Source: Candidatus Bipolaricaulota bacterium
GTDB lineage: Bacteria > Bipolaricaulota > Bipolaricaulia > UBA7950 > UBA9294
DNA: 35,044 bases
Direction: 5' to 3'
NCBI GenBank assembly: GCA_026390345.1
Contig: JAPLGD010000029.1
Coordinates: 1 to 35,044, forward strand
The notes under the pieces were generated by a model. The model saw only the letters and a program-made list of their open reading frames with translations. It did not search any database and was not told the origin of the DNA. Below, piece after piece: positions 23,019 through 30,621 of this stretch. Position numbers and translations under genes: made by a program. Position 1 is the stretch's first letter; the number at the start of each line of letters is the position of its first letter.

Positions 23019-25244
23019 ATGATCCGATTCGACAAGATGACCGAGGGGACCCAGGAGCTCTTCCGGGAGGCCCAGGATCTCCTCACGCGGTACAAGCACA
23101 ACCAGCTTGATGTGGAGCACATCGCCTACGTCCTCGTGAGCAAGGAAGGCGTCGGCCGGGAGATCCTCCAGGCTATGGGGGTGAAGCTCGACGTCCTGGC
23201 AAAGGATATCGATGTTCTGCTCAAGTCGAAGCCATCGGTGGCCGGCGAGATCGGTGGACAGATCTACATCACCCCACGGTTGGACGCGGTGGTCACCGCC
23301 GCCCAAATGGAGGCCGATCGGCTCCACGACGAGTTCATCGGATCGGACCACCTTCTGCTCGCCATCAGCCGCACGACGGATCCTCAGCTTCGGCGGGTGC
23401 TCGGAAGGCACCAGATTACGCCCGAGTCGATCTACAGCTCGCTTCGTGACGTTCGCGGCGAGCAGCGCGTCACGGACCCATCGGCGGAGGACCGGTATCA
23501 GATCCTCAAGAAGTACTCGACCAACCTCACGGAGAGGGCGAAACGCGGTGAACTCGACCCGGTGATCGGCCGGAACGAGGAGATCCGGCGAATGGAACAG
23601 ATCTTGTCGCGCCGCCGGAAGAACAACCCGGTCCTCATCGGCGAGCCGGGGGTTGGGAAGACGGCCGTCGTGGAGGGCCTCGCGCAACGGATGGTCGCCG
23701 GGAACGTTCCCGACTCCCTGAAGGGAAAGGAGATTGTCTCGCTCGATATCGCCGCCATGGTGGCCGGCTCGAAGTTCCGCGGCGAGTTTGAGGACCGCCT
23801 CAAGTCCGTCATCCGCGAGATCGAGGCGCACACCGGACAGACGATTCTCTTCGTCGACGAGTTGCACACGCTTGTCGGCGCCGGCGCGGCTGAGGGCGCA
23901 ATCGACGCGGCGAACATGCTCAAGGAGCCGCTGTCCCGTGGCCGGTTCCAGCTGATCGGCGCCACGACGCTCGACGAGTATCGCGAGCACATCGAGAAGG
24001 ACTCGGCGTTCGAGCGGCGGTTCCAGAAGGTCTTCGTCCCCGAGCCGTCAATCGACGAGACAATCCAGATCCTCAAGGGGCTGCGAGAGACCCTCGAGAA
24101 ACACCATCAGGTCAAGATCACCGACGAGGCCATCGACGCGGCGGCCCGCCTGTCCGAGCGCTACCTCTCCGACCGTTTCCTCCCCGACAAGGCCATCGAC
24201 CTCATCGACGAGGCGGGTAGCCGACTGCGCGTCGACGGCAGCGGAACGGACGTGCGGCCGGCCGAGATCGCCGCCCTGGTGTCGCAGTGGACGGGGATTC
24301 CCGCCGAGCGAATGCTCGAGGAGGAGCGCTCACGCCTCTCCTCGATGGAGGACGCGCTTCACGCGCGGCTGATCGATCAGGACGAAGGTGTACACGCCGT
24401 CGCCGAGGCGGTCCGCCACTCCCGCGCTGGTCTGTCCGACCCCCGCCGGCCGATCGGCACGTTCCTGTTCCTCGGTCCGACCGGGGTCGGTAAGACCGAA
24501 CTGGCCAAGGCGCTTGCCGCGTTCCTGTTCGGCAGCGACTCTGCGCTTCTCCGCATCGACATGTCGGAGTACATGGAGCGCCACGCCGTCGCTCGCCTCA
24601 TCGGCTCACCGCCGGGATACGTAGGCTACGAAGAGGGAGGCCAACTGACGGAGGCGGTGCGCCGCCGGCCGTACCAGGTCATCCTGTTTGACGAGTTGGA
24701 GAAGGCGCACCCGCAAGTCATGAACCTCATGCTCCAACTGCTCGACGAGGGTCGGCTCACCGACGGCCACGGCCGCACGGTCGACTTCCGGCACACGATC
24801 CTCATCATGACGTCGAACGTCGGGAGCGAGTTCTTCCAGAGTGACGATGACGAGGCCGCGATCCACAAGCGAATCCACGACGAGCTTAGGAAGACGTTGC
24901 GGCCGGAGTTCCTGAACCGGATCGACGAGACCGTCATCTTCCACCCGCTCGACGAAGCCGCGATCGAGAAGATCGTCGAGCTCAAGATCGCCGAGCTGAA
25001 CGCGCGTCTCGCCGAGCAGAAGATCCGCCTTACGCTGACCCCGGAGGCGAAGCGGATCCTCACGAAAGAAGGGTTCGACCCCCACTACGGCGCTCGACCG
25101 CTCGCCCGCGCCCTCAAACGCTTGGTGGAGAACCCGCTTGCGTCGAAGATCGTTGCCGGCGAGATCCACGACGGGGACTCCGTTGCCGTCGATGCCGCGG
25201 CGATGTCCGACGTCCTCGTACTCCGGCGCCAGAGTGCGGGCTAG
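23019..25244 (+). CDS. Clp/Hsp100 ATPase lacking a middle domain
   Basis: AAA+ unfoldase or disaggregase, 741 residues. An N-domain (about 5-150) precedes AAA-1 with Walker A GEPGVGKTAV (208-217), Walker B ILFVDE (276-281) and Arg finger FERRFQKV. AAA-2 has Walker A GPTGVGKT (486-493), Walker B VILFDE (554-559) and a normal C-terminal small domain. Only about a dozen residues lie between the AAA-1 lid (IDLIDEAGSRLR) and the AAA-2 lead-in, so the ClpB coiled coil and the shorter ClpC middle domain are absent, as in ClpA. The loop after MTSNVGSEFF is short and shows no IGL/LGF ClpP-docking tripeptide. ATG at 23019 has GAGGTGAG upstream. It is controlled by a CIRCE-like site. Confidence 0.93.
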   Translation: MIRFDKMTEGTQELFREAQDLLTRYKHNQLDVEHIAYVLVSKEGVGREILQAMGVKLDVLAKDIDVLLKSKPSVAGEIGGQIYITPRLDAVVTAAQMEADRLHDEFIGSDHLLLAISRTTDPQLRRVLGRHQITPESIYSSLRDVRGEQRVTDPSAEDRYQILKKYSTNLTERAKRGELDPVIGRNEEIRRMEQILSRRRKNNPVLIGEPGVGKTAVVEGLAQRMVAGNVPDSLKGKEIVSLDIAAMVAGSKFRGEFEDRLKSVIREIEAHTGQTILFVDELHTLVGAGAAEGAIDAANMLKEPLSRGRFQLIGATTLDEYREHIEKDSAFERRFQKVFVPEPSIDETIQILKGLRETLEKHHQVKITDEAIDAAARLSERYLSDRFLPDKAIDLIDEAGSRLRVDGSGTDVRPAEIAALVSQWTGIPAERMLEEERSRLSSMEDALHARLIDQDEGVHAVAEAVRHSRAGLSDPRRPIGTFLFLGPTGVGKTELAKALAAFLFGSDSALLRIDMSEYMERHAVARLIGSPPGYVGYEEGGQLTEAVRRRPYQVILFDELEKAHPQVMNLMLQLLDEGRLTDGHGRTVDFRHTILIMTSNVGSEFFQSDDDEAAIHKRIHDELRKTLRPEFLNRIDETVIFHPLDEAAIEKIVELKIAELNARLAEQKIRLTLTPEAKRILTKEGFDPHYGARPLARALKRLVENPLASKIVAGEIHDGDSVAVDAAAMSDVLVLRRQSAG

Positions 25245-25271
25245 TCGACGTGCTGGGCCTGCCGCGCCCGA

Positions 25272-26195
25272 TTACTCGAGGACGAGCGAGAGGAGCGCCA
25301 TCCGGACCGGAACGCCGTTCGCCGATTGGCGGAAGTAGGCGGCGCCGGGGAGATCGTCGACGTCGAGGGCGATCTCGTTCACCCGCGGCAGCGGGTGCAT
25401 GACCGTGATCGAAGGCTTCGCCGCTGCGAGCGCCGCACGGTCGAGGATGTAGGCGCCCTTCAGCCGCTCGTACTCGGCCGGGTCGGCGAACCGCTCTTTC
25501 TGGATGCGCGTCATGTAGAGGACGTCGGCCGTTCGGATCGCCTCGCCGAGGTCGTCCGTCTCCGCAACCGAGATTCCCTTGGCTTGCAGCCGCTCGACGA
25601 TCGCGGTCGGCATGCGCAGCGCCGCCGGCGCCACGAAGAGGAACGAAACTCCGTAGTTCGAGAGAACGTCGGCGAGCGAGTGGACGGTTCGGCCGTTCTT
25701 GAGGTCGCCGACCAGGGCGACCCGCAGGCCGTCGACGTGGCCCTGCTCCTTCTTGATCGTGTAGAGGTCGAGGAGCGACTGCGTCGGGTGCTGCCCGGCG
25801 CCGTCCCCCGCGTTCAGGATCGGTACGCGCGCCGCGCGTGCCGCCTCTTCGGCCGCCCCGGTTTCGGGGTGACGCAGCACGATGGCGTCGGCATACCCCT
25901 CAACCGTTCGGATCGTGTCGGCGAGCGATTCTCCCTTCGCGGCTGACGAGGTCTTCGCCTCAGCAACGCTGATCACTTGCCCGCCGAGCCGGAGCATCGC
26001 CGTCTCGAACGAGAGGCGTGTGCGCGTGCTCGGCTCGAAGAAGAGTGTCGCGAGCACCTTCCCGCGCAACGTCGAGAGGGTCTTCCCCGCGGCGAGCGCC
26101 TTCTCGTGCTTCGCCGCCACCTCGAGCACGCGCTCGATCTCCGGCTTCGCGAACTGGTCCGCGCGAAGGACATCCTTGCCCGATAGCGTGATCAT
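25272..26195 (-). CDS. pyrB: Aspartate carbamoyltransferase catalytic chain
   Basis: Joins carbamoyl phosphate and aspartate, the second step of pyrimidine synthesis. The 307-residue protein has the carbamoyl phosphate site FFEPSTRTR (52-60), the AKTSSAAKGES loop (80-90), HPTQSLLDLYTI (136-147), GDLKNGRTVHSL (163-174) and HPLPRVNEI (267-275). All catalytic residues appear intact. ATG at 26195 has AGGGAG about 7 nt upstream. It follows the amidohydrolase gene by 32 nt. No pyrI regulatory chain is present. Its stop lies 27 nt from the convergent Clp stop, without a hairpin terminator. Confidence 0.96.
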   Translation of the reverse strand: MITLSGKDVLRADQFAKPEIERVLEVAAKHEKALAAGKTLSTLRGKVLATLFFEPSTRTRLSFETAMLRLGGQVISVAEAKTSSAAKGESLADTIRTVEGYADAIVLRHPETGAAEEAARAARVPILNAGDGAGQHPTQSLLDLYTIKKEQGHVDGLRVALVGDLKNGRTVHSLADVLSNYGVSFLFVAPAALRMPTAIVERLQAKGISVAETDDLGEAIRTADVLYMTRIQKERFADPAEYERLKGAYILDRAALAAAKPSITVMHPLPRVNEIALDVDDLPGAAYFRQSANGVPVRMALLSLVLE

Positions 26196-26227
26196 TCCGT
26201 GCTCCCTTTGGTCTTCCGAATCGTTCG

Positions 26228-27583
26228 TCACCGAAGAGCCGCCGGCTCGACGCGCCCCGCCGCCGTCGCCAGGAAGCGTCCCCATCCCGGCTTCGCCAGA
26301 AGGTGCCCAGCCTCGACGAGAACCCGACCGCGCTGCATGCACAGGACCGGCGCCCCGACGACCTCCCGCCCCTGGTACGCCGTGTACGTCGCGTTGGAGT
26401 GCTGGGCGGCATTGGAGATCCTTCTCTTCGCCTCGGGATCGAAGATGACGAGGTCGGCGTCGCTCCCAGGGAGGAGCGCGCCCTTCTTCGGGTAGAGGCC
26501 GAAGATCTTCGCCGGGTTCTCGCACATCACGCGCACCAGGCGCTCGAGCGACAGCCGGCCGCGCTCGACGCCGCCGTCGTACACGAGTGGCAGCATCGTT
26601 TCGACTTGCGGCGAGCCGTACGGAGCCGCGAAGAAGTCGTCGTCGGGGCTCTTCGCCTTCGGCGCGTGGTCCGACGCGACCGTATCCAGCGCTCCCTCGG
26701 CGAGCCCGCGCCAGAGCGCGTCGCGGTCCTCCGCATCGCGAAGCGGCGGGCCGATCTTGAGAAGCGCCTTCTGCCGTAGGAGATCGTCGTTCGTCAAGGT
26801 CAGGTACTGCGGACACGTCTCGCCGTAGACGCGGAATCCCTTGGCGCGCGCGGCCAGAACCTCGTCGAGCGCGAGGCGCGCGCTCACGTGGGGAATGTAG
26901 ATCGGGCACCCGGCAACCTGCGCCATCGCGACCGCGCGGTGAACGGCCTCCGCCTCGAGGATCGCGGGGCGCGTTTCGACGAAGGCGCGAATCGGATCGG
27001 CCTTCTCGGCGTTCGCCCGATCCTCCAGGTAGTCGGTGGCGAGACCGTTCTCGGCGTGGACCATCCCCATCCCGCCGGCCCGCCCGAGAATGTCGAGCGT
27101 CCGCATGAGTTGGTAGTCGTCCGTCATCCACCCGAGCTTGGCGTACGTCATGAACATCTTGAACGACGTCACGCCTTCGGCCATCGCCCGCGGGATCTCA
27201 CTGGACTGGTTCTTCGGATCGAACACCCCGCCGTGAAGACCGAAGTCGAGGATGGACCCGCCTTCCCCTTCGTTGCGGGACGCGTGCAGCGCGTCAAGCA
27301 GTCCCCGACCCGGCTTCGCGTACGCGTAGTGAATGAGCGTCGTCACGCCCCCGTGCGCCGCCGTGACCGACAAGGCCCCGAGGTCATCGAGGTACACCGG
27401 GTGGGTATGGACGTCGAGGACGCCCGGGAGCACGTAGTGCCCTGACGCGTCGATCTCCCGATCCGCGTCGCGCGGCAGCCCCGCCTCGACGCGCTCGATC
27501 CTCTCCCCGACGACGAGCACGTCGACCTCTCGCACCGCCGACCCGCTCACGACCCGACCGTTGCGAACGATGATCCGTTCCAT
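26228..27583 (-). CDS. Dihydropyrimidinase/dihydroorotase-type amidohydrolase
   Basis: Metal-dependent cyclic amidase, 451 residues. Metal ligands fit the family: H59 and H61 (LDVHTHPV), carboxylated Lys K142 (TSFKMFMTYAK), H176 (MVHAENG), H232 (YIPHVSA) and D305 (VASDHAPK). The SFKMFMTY segment resembles dihydropyrimidinases and hydantoinases more than classical PyrC, yet the gene is directly upstream of pyrB. It may serve as the dihydroorotase of de novo synthesis, or hydrolyse dihydropyrimidines. ATG at 27583 has GAGGAGAGAGG upstream, and a TAGAAT hexamer lies at 27612-27607. It is the first cistron with pyrB. Confidence 0.88.
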   Translation of the reverse strand: MERIIVRNGRVVSGSAVREVDVLVVGERIERVEAGLPRDADREIDASGHYVLPGVLDVHTHPVYLDDLGALSVTAAHGGVTTLIHYAYAKPGRGLLDALHASRNEGEGGSILDFGLHGGVFDPKNQSSEIPRAMAEGVTSFKMFMTYAKLGWMTDDYQLMRTLDILGRAGGMGMVHAENGLATDYLEDRANAEKADPIRAFVETRPAILEAEAVHRAVAMAQVAGCPIYIPHVSARLALDEVLAARAKGFRVYGETCPQYLTLTNDDLLRQKALLKIGPPLRDAEDRDALWRGLAEGALDTVASDHAPKAKSPDDDFFAAPYGSPQVETMLPLVYDGGVERGRLSLERLVRVMCENPAKIFGLYPKKGALLPGSDADLVIFDPEAKRRISNAAQHSNATYTAYQGREVVGAPVLCMQRGRVLVEAGHLLAKPGWGRFLATAAGRVEPAALR

Positions 27584-27606
27584 GTCCTCTCTCCTCGTTC
27601 GGCCCG

Positions 27607-27612
27607 ATTCTA
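27607..27612 (-). promoter_or_regulatory. -10-like element before the amidohydrolase-pyrB operon
   Basis: TAGAAT on the minus strand, 23 nt before the ATG at 27583, leaves room for the GAGGAGAGAGG ribosome-binding site. No -35 match is seen. On the plus strand TATGCT at 27678-27683 is the possible -10 of the Nudix gene. Confidence 0.35.
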
Positions 27613-27702
27613 CACGCCCTCCTCGCGAAGCGCCCACAACGGAGACGGGAACGGCGGCGGCGGGATCCGTCGTCCGCTATGCTGTCCGCGGGGGTGCACG
27701 GA

Positions 27703-28188
27703 ATGAAGCGCGCAACCATCTGCTTCCTTGTGGGGGAGAACCCGCCGCAGGTTCTTCTCGGCCTGAAGAAGCGCGGCTTCGGAAAGGGGAAGTACAACGG
27801 GTTCGGCGGCAAGATCGCGGATACGGAAGGCGTGCGAGACGCCGCGATCCGAGAGGTTCGGGAGGAGTGCGGACTCGAGGTGGCTCCGGCCGACCTCGTC
27901 TCCGCCGGGCGGCTTGTGTTCTTCTTCCCTTTCCGAGCGGAATTCGACCACGACGTGAGCGTCTTCCGCGCCGGCCGATGGCGCGGCGCGCTGCGCGAGT
28001 CCGACGAGATGCGGCCCCAGTGGTTCCCGATCGACGAGATCCCCTACGAACGGATGTGGCAGGACGACGCTCACTGGCTCCCGCTCGTGCTCGGCGGGGC
28101 CTCCGTGGAGGCCGAGTTCACGTTCGCCGAGGACAACGAGACGGTTGCCCGGTTCTCGCTTCGGACGATTCCGAAAGGAACGTCCTAG
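27703..28188 (+). CDS. MutT/MTH1-like Nudix hydrolase
   Basis: Predicted oxidised-purine nucleoside triphosphatase that cleans the nucleotide pool. The 161-residue protein has a complete Nudix box: G36, E42, R50, E51, E54, E55 and G57 in GGKIADTEGVRDAAI then REVREECGL. The preceding LGLKKRGFGKGKYNGFGGK closely resembles the MTH1 substrate pocket, and WFPIDEIPYERMWQDDAHWL fits the MTH1 C-terminal half, including the acidic pair used for base recognition. ATG at 27703 is preferred over one at 27679, which lies inside a -10-like hexamer. Its stop TAG shares bases with the stop of the convergent HD-GYP gene (CTAG, 28185-28188). Confidence 0.9.
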   Translation: MKRATICFLVGENPPQVLLGLKKRGFGKGKYNGFGGKIADTEGVRDAAIREVREECGLEVAPADLVSAGRLVFFFPFRAEFDHDVSVFRAGRWRGALRESDEMRPQWFPIDEIPYERMWQDDAHWLPLVLGGASVEAEFTFAEDNETVARFSLRTIPKGTS

Positions 28189-30620
28189 CGAACCTTAATT
28201 CGGAACGTGAACCGACCTTCGCGGAAGAGCTTCACGCAGGCATCCACAACGTCTGCGTCGTAGGCGGTCCCCCTTCCGACCACGATCTCCTCGAGGGCCG
28301 CGTCAATCCCCAGCGCTGGCCGGTAGGGACGGTGCGATGCCATGGCCTCGACGACGTCGGCCACGGCGAGCACGCGGGCCTCCGTACAGATCGCGCCCCC
28401 CCTTAGCCCGCGCGGGTAGCCGCTCCCGTCCAGCCGCTCGTGGTGTTGCAGGACGATGTCGGAGATCGGCCATGGAAAGTCGACCGTCTTCAGGATCTCG
28501 TACCCCGCCTGCGGGTGCCCCTTCATCAACTCCATCTCCGTGCGGGAGAGAGCACTCGGCTTGCTCAAGATCTCCGCCGGGATCGCCAGCTTCCCGACGT
28601 CATGGAGCAGCCCCGCGGCTCGAATCCCGTCCACCACGCTCTCTTCGAGCCTCAGCTCGCCCGCGATCGCCACCGCGAGGTCCGTGACCAGCCTCTGGTG
28701 GCCGGCGGTGTACGGGTCTCGCGATTCGGTAGCCTGTCCGATCGCTTCGATGACCCCGTCGAGCGTGCGGCGCACCCTCTTCTCGCCCTCCACGACGGAC
28801 GTGACGTCGGTCTTCGACAGGAGTACCCGATCCAGCGTCTCTTCGTGGCCGGGGGCAACACTCCAGCGAATCGCCGTGTAGAACGTCTGCCCGTCGAGCG
28901 TGCGATCCTGGTCCACCCTGTCGAACACGCGCTCGCCGCGCCAGATGGCGAGCAGGCGGTCGCCGAATCCGGCCCTGCCGGTCGGCGGGAAGTTCTGTCC
29001 GACGCGGCGGAGGAAGTCGGCCTTGTCGGTCGCGTGGTGCATGCGAACCGCGGCTTCGTTCGCGTCGACGACGCGGATCGCTTGGATACACTCGTCCACG
29101 AACTCGGGGTGCGCGTCGAGAAACGCGCAGAGGTCAACGATGCCCTGCGCGCGCAGCTCGTCGAGCTTGCTCCTGACTCCGGAGAAGTCCTCGACGAACA
29201 CCGACGCCGGGGAATCCTCGAACAGCGCCCGGTACTCAGCCTCGCTCTGCTCAAGCGCTCGTTCGGTCTCGCGCCTCCGGGCGGACTCGATCGCGACAGC
29301 CACAAGCCCGGCGGCTTCATTCACGAAGCTCACTTCCTCGTCGAGCCACTCGCGGGGAGGCCCCACGTGCTCGACGGAGAACGTCCCCACGACCTGCCCC
29401 CCCGTGCGAACGGCCATGTCGATCAGTGCCCCGATCCCGAGTGGGATGAAGTGGGCCTCGTTGAACTCCGCCGTGCGGGGGTCGCGGCGGGCGTCCGAGG
29501 CGATGATCGAGCGCTCGGCGCGTAGGGCCGCCGAGTACTTCGGGTGGACCGTGAGGGAGGGCTGGCGGCCCCGTGTGTGCCGCCGCGGGGTGCGCTCGAA
29601 GAGCTCCGCGCACTGCGATGGGCCCCGTTCGACCTCCGCGAGCCAAACCTCAACTCGTTCGACCTCGATCGTGTCGGCCACGGTTTGCGCGATGGTCCGG
29701 AGGGTGCTCTCGAGATCTCCCGAGGCGAGAGACGGAAGCTTCGCAAGCCTCACGAGTGCCGCGTCCGCTGTGCGGGCCTTCTCCCGTCGCTGCTGCTCTC
29801 GCTCTTCGGCGAGCTTGCGCTCCGTGACGTCCCTTGCGACGTTGACCGACGCGGGGCGGCCCTCCCAGTCGATGAGAACCGAACGAAGTCTTAGCCACCG
29901 GACGTCGCCGTCGACGCGGACGATCCGGAACTCATCGAGGTCGGAAGCCTCTTGCCCGTTCAACTGCCGGGCGTAGCCGTCGAGCACGAAGGCCCGGTCG
30001 TCGGGGTGCAGGAGCCCGGCCAACGGCCTGATCCGAAGTTCCTCGATCGAGTAGCCGGAGATGGTCGTCGCGGCGGCGTTCGCGAAGGGAATCACGCCGT
30101 CCTGAGCGATGAAGATCGCCTCCGCGGTGTGCTCGACGACGGCGCGGTACCGAGCTTCGCTCGCCCGCAGCTCTCCCGCCGTCCGCGCGACCTCCTCCTC
30201 CAAGTGAGACCGGTATCGAAGGTTCTCCTCTTCCAGTCGTCGGCGATCGTCGGCCAGTTCCTTGACCCGCACCGCGCTTGCGACCGTCGCCCGAATCTCG
30301 CCCCCCGTGATGGGCTTCGCGAGGTAATCGAACGCCCCCTGTCGCACGGCCTCGGACGCCGTGTCCACCGTGGGCTCGCCGGTGATGACGATGACTTGGG
30401 TCTCGGGGCGTTGTTCGTGGATCTTCCTGAGCAACGCGATCCCATCCGTGCGCGGCAGGACGATGTCCGTGACGACGACGTCTGGGACGACCTCCGGAAG
30501 GAGCCGCAGCGCCTCGGCCGCGGTCTCCGCTGTCCAGACGTCGTGACCGTCCTCCTTGACGAACTCGGCGAGCGTCGCGCGGATGCTTCGCTCGTCGTCG
30601 ACGATGAGGATCTTCGCCAT
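28185..30620 (-). CDS. REC-PAS-GAF-PAS-HD-GYP response regulator (c-di-GMP phosphodiesterase)
   Basis: An 811-residue regulator that should cleave cyclic di-GMP. The receiver (1-120) has D8/D9, phospho-acceptor D52 and K102. A coiled linker (120-155) precedes a PAS domain (about 157-270), a GAF domain (about 285-450), and a second PAS-like domain (about 460-610) starting YRALFEDSPASVFVEDFSGV. The HD-GYP domain (about 625-811) is complete: HDVGKLAIP (673-681), HP at 702-703 and HHERLDGSGYP (726-736), followed by ADVVEAMASHRPYRP. ATG at 30620 starts one base after the kinase stop (TAGcATG), so the kinase is its expected partner. Phosphorylation and PAS/GAF ligands may both set its activity. Confidence 0.94.
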   Translation of the reverse strand: MAKILIVDDERSIRATLAEFVKEDGHDVWTAETAAEALRLLPEVVPDVVVTDIVLPRTDGIALLRKIHEQRPETQVIVITGEPTVDTASEAVRQGAFDYLAKPITGGEIRATVASAVRVKELADDRRRLEEENLRYRSHLEEEVARTAGELRASEARYRAVVEHTAEAIFIAQDGVIPFANAAATTISGYSIEELRIRPLAGLLHPDDRAFVLDGYARQLNGQEASDLDEFRIVRVDGDVRWLRLRSVLIDWEGRPASVNVARDVTERKLAEEREQQRREKARTADAALVRLAKLPSLASGDLESTLRTIAQTVADTIEVERVEVWLAEVERGPSQCAELFERTPRRHTRGRQPSLTVHPKYSAALRAERSIIASDARRDPRTAEFNEAHFIPLGIGALIDMAVRTGGQVVGTFSVEHVGPPREWLDEEVSFVNEAAGLVAVAIESARRRETERALEQSEAEYRALFEDSPASVFVEDFSGVRSKLDELRAQGIVDLCAFLDAHPEFVDECIQAIRVVDANEAAVRMHHATDKADFLRRVGQNFPPTGRAGFGDRLLAIWRGERVFDRVDQDRTLDGQTFYTAIRWSVAPGHEETLDRVLLSKTDVTSVVEGEKRVRRTLDGVIEAIGQATESRDPYTAGHQRLVTDLAVAIAGELRLEESVVDGIRAAGLLHDVGKLAIPAEILSKPSALSRTEMELMKGHPQAGYEILKTVDFPWPISDIVLQHHERLDGSGYPRGLRGGAICTEARVLAVADVVEAMASHRPYRPALGIDAALEEIVVGRGTAYDADVVDACVKLFREGRFTFRIKVR

Positions 30621-30621
30621 G

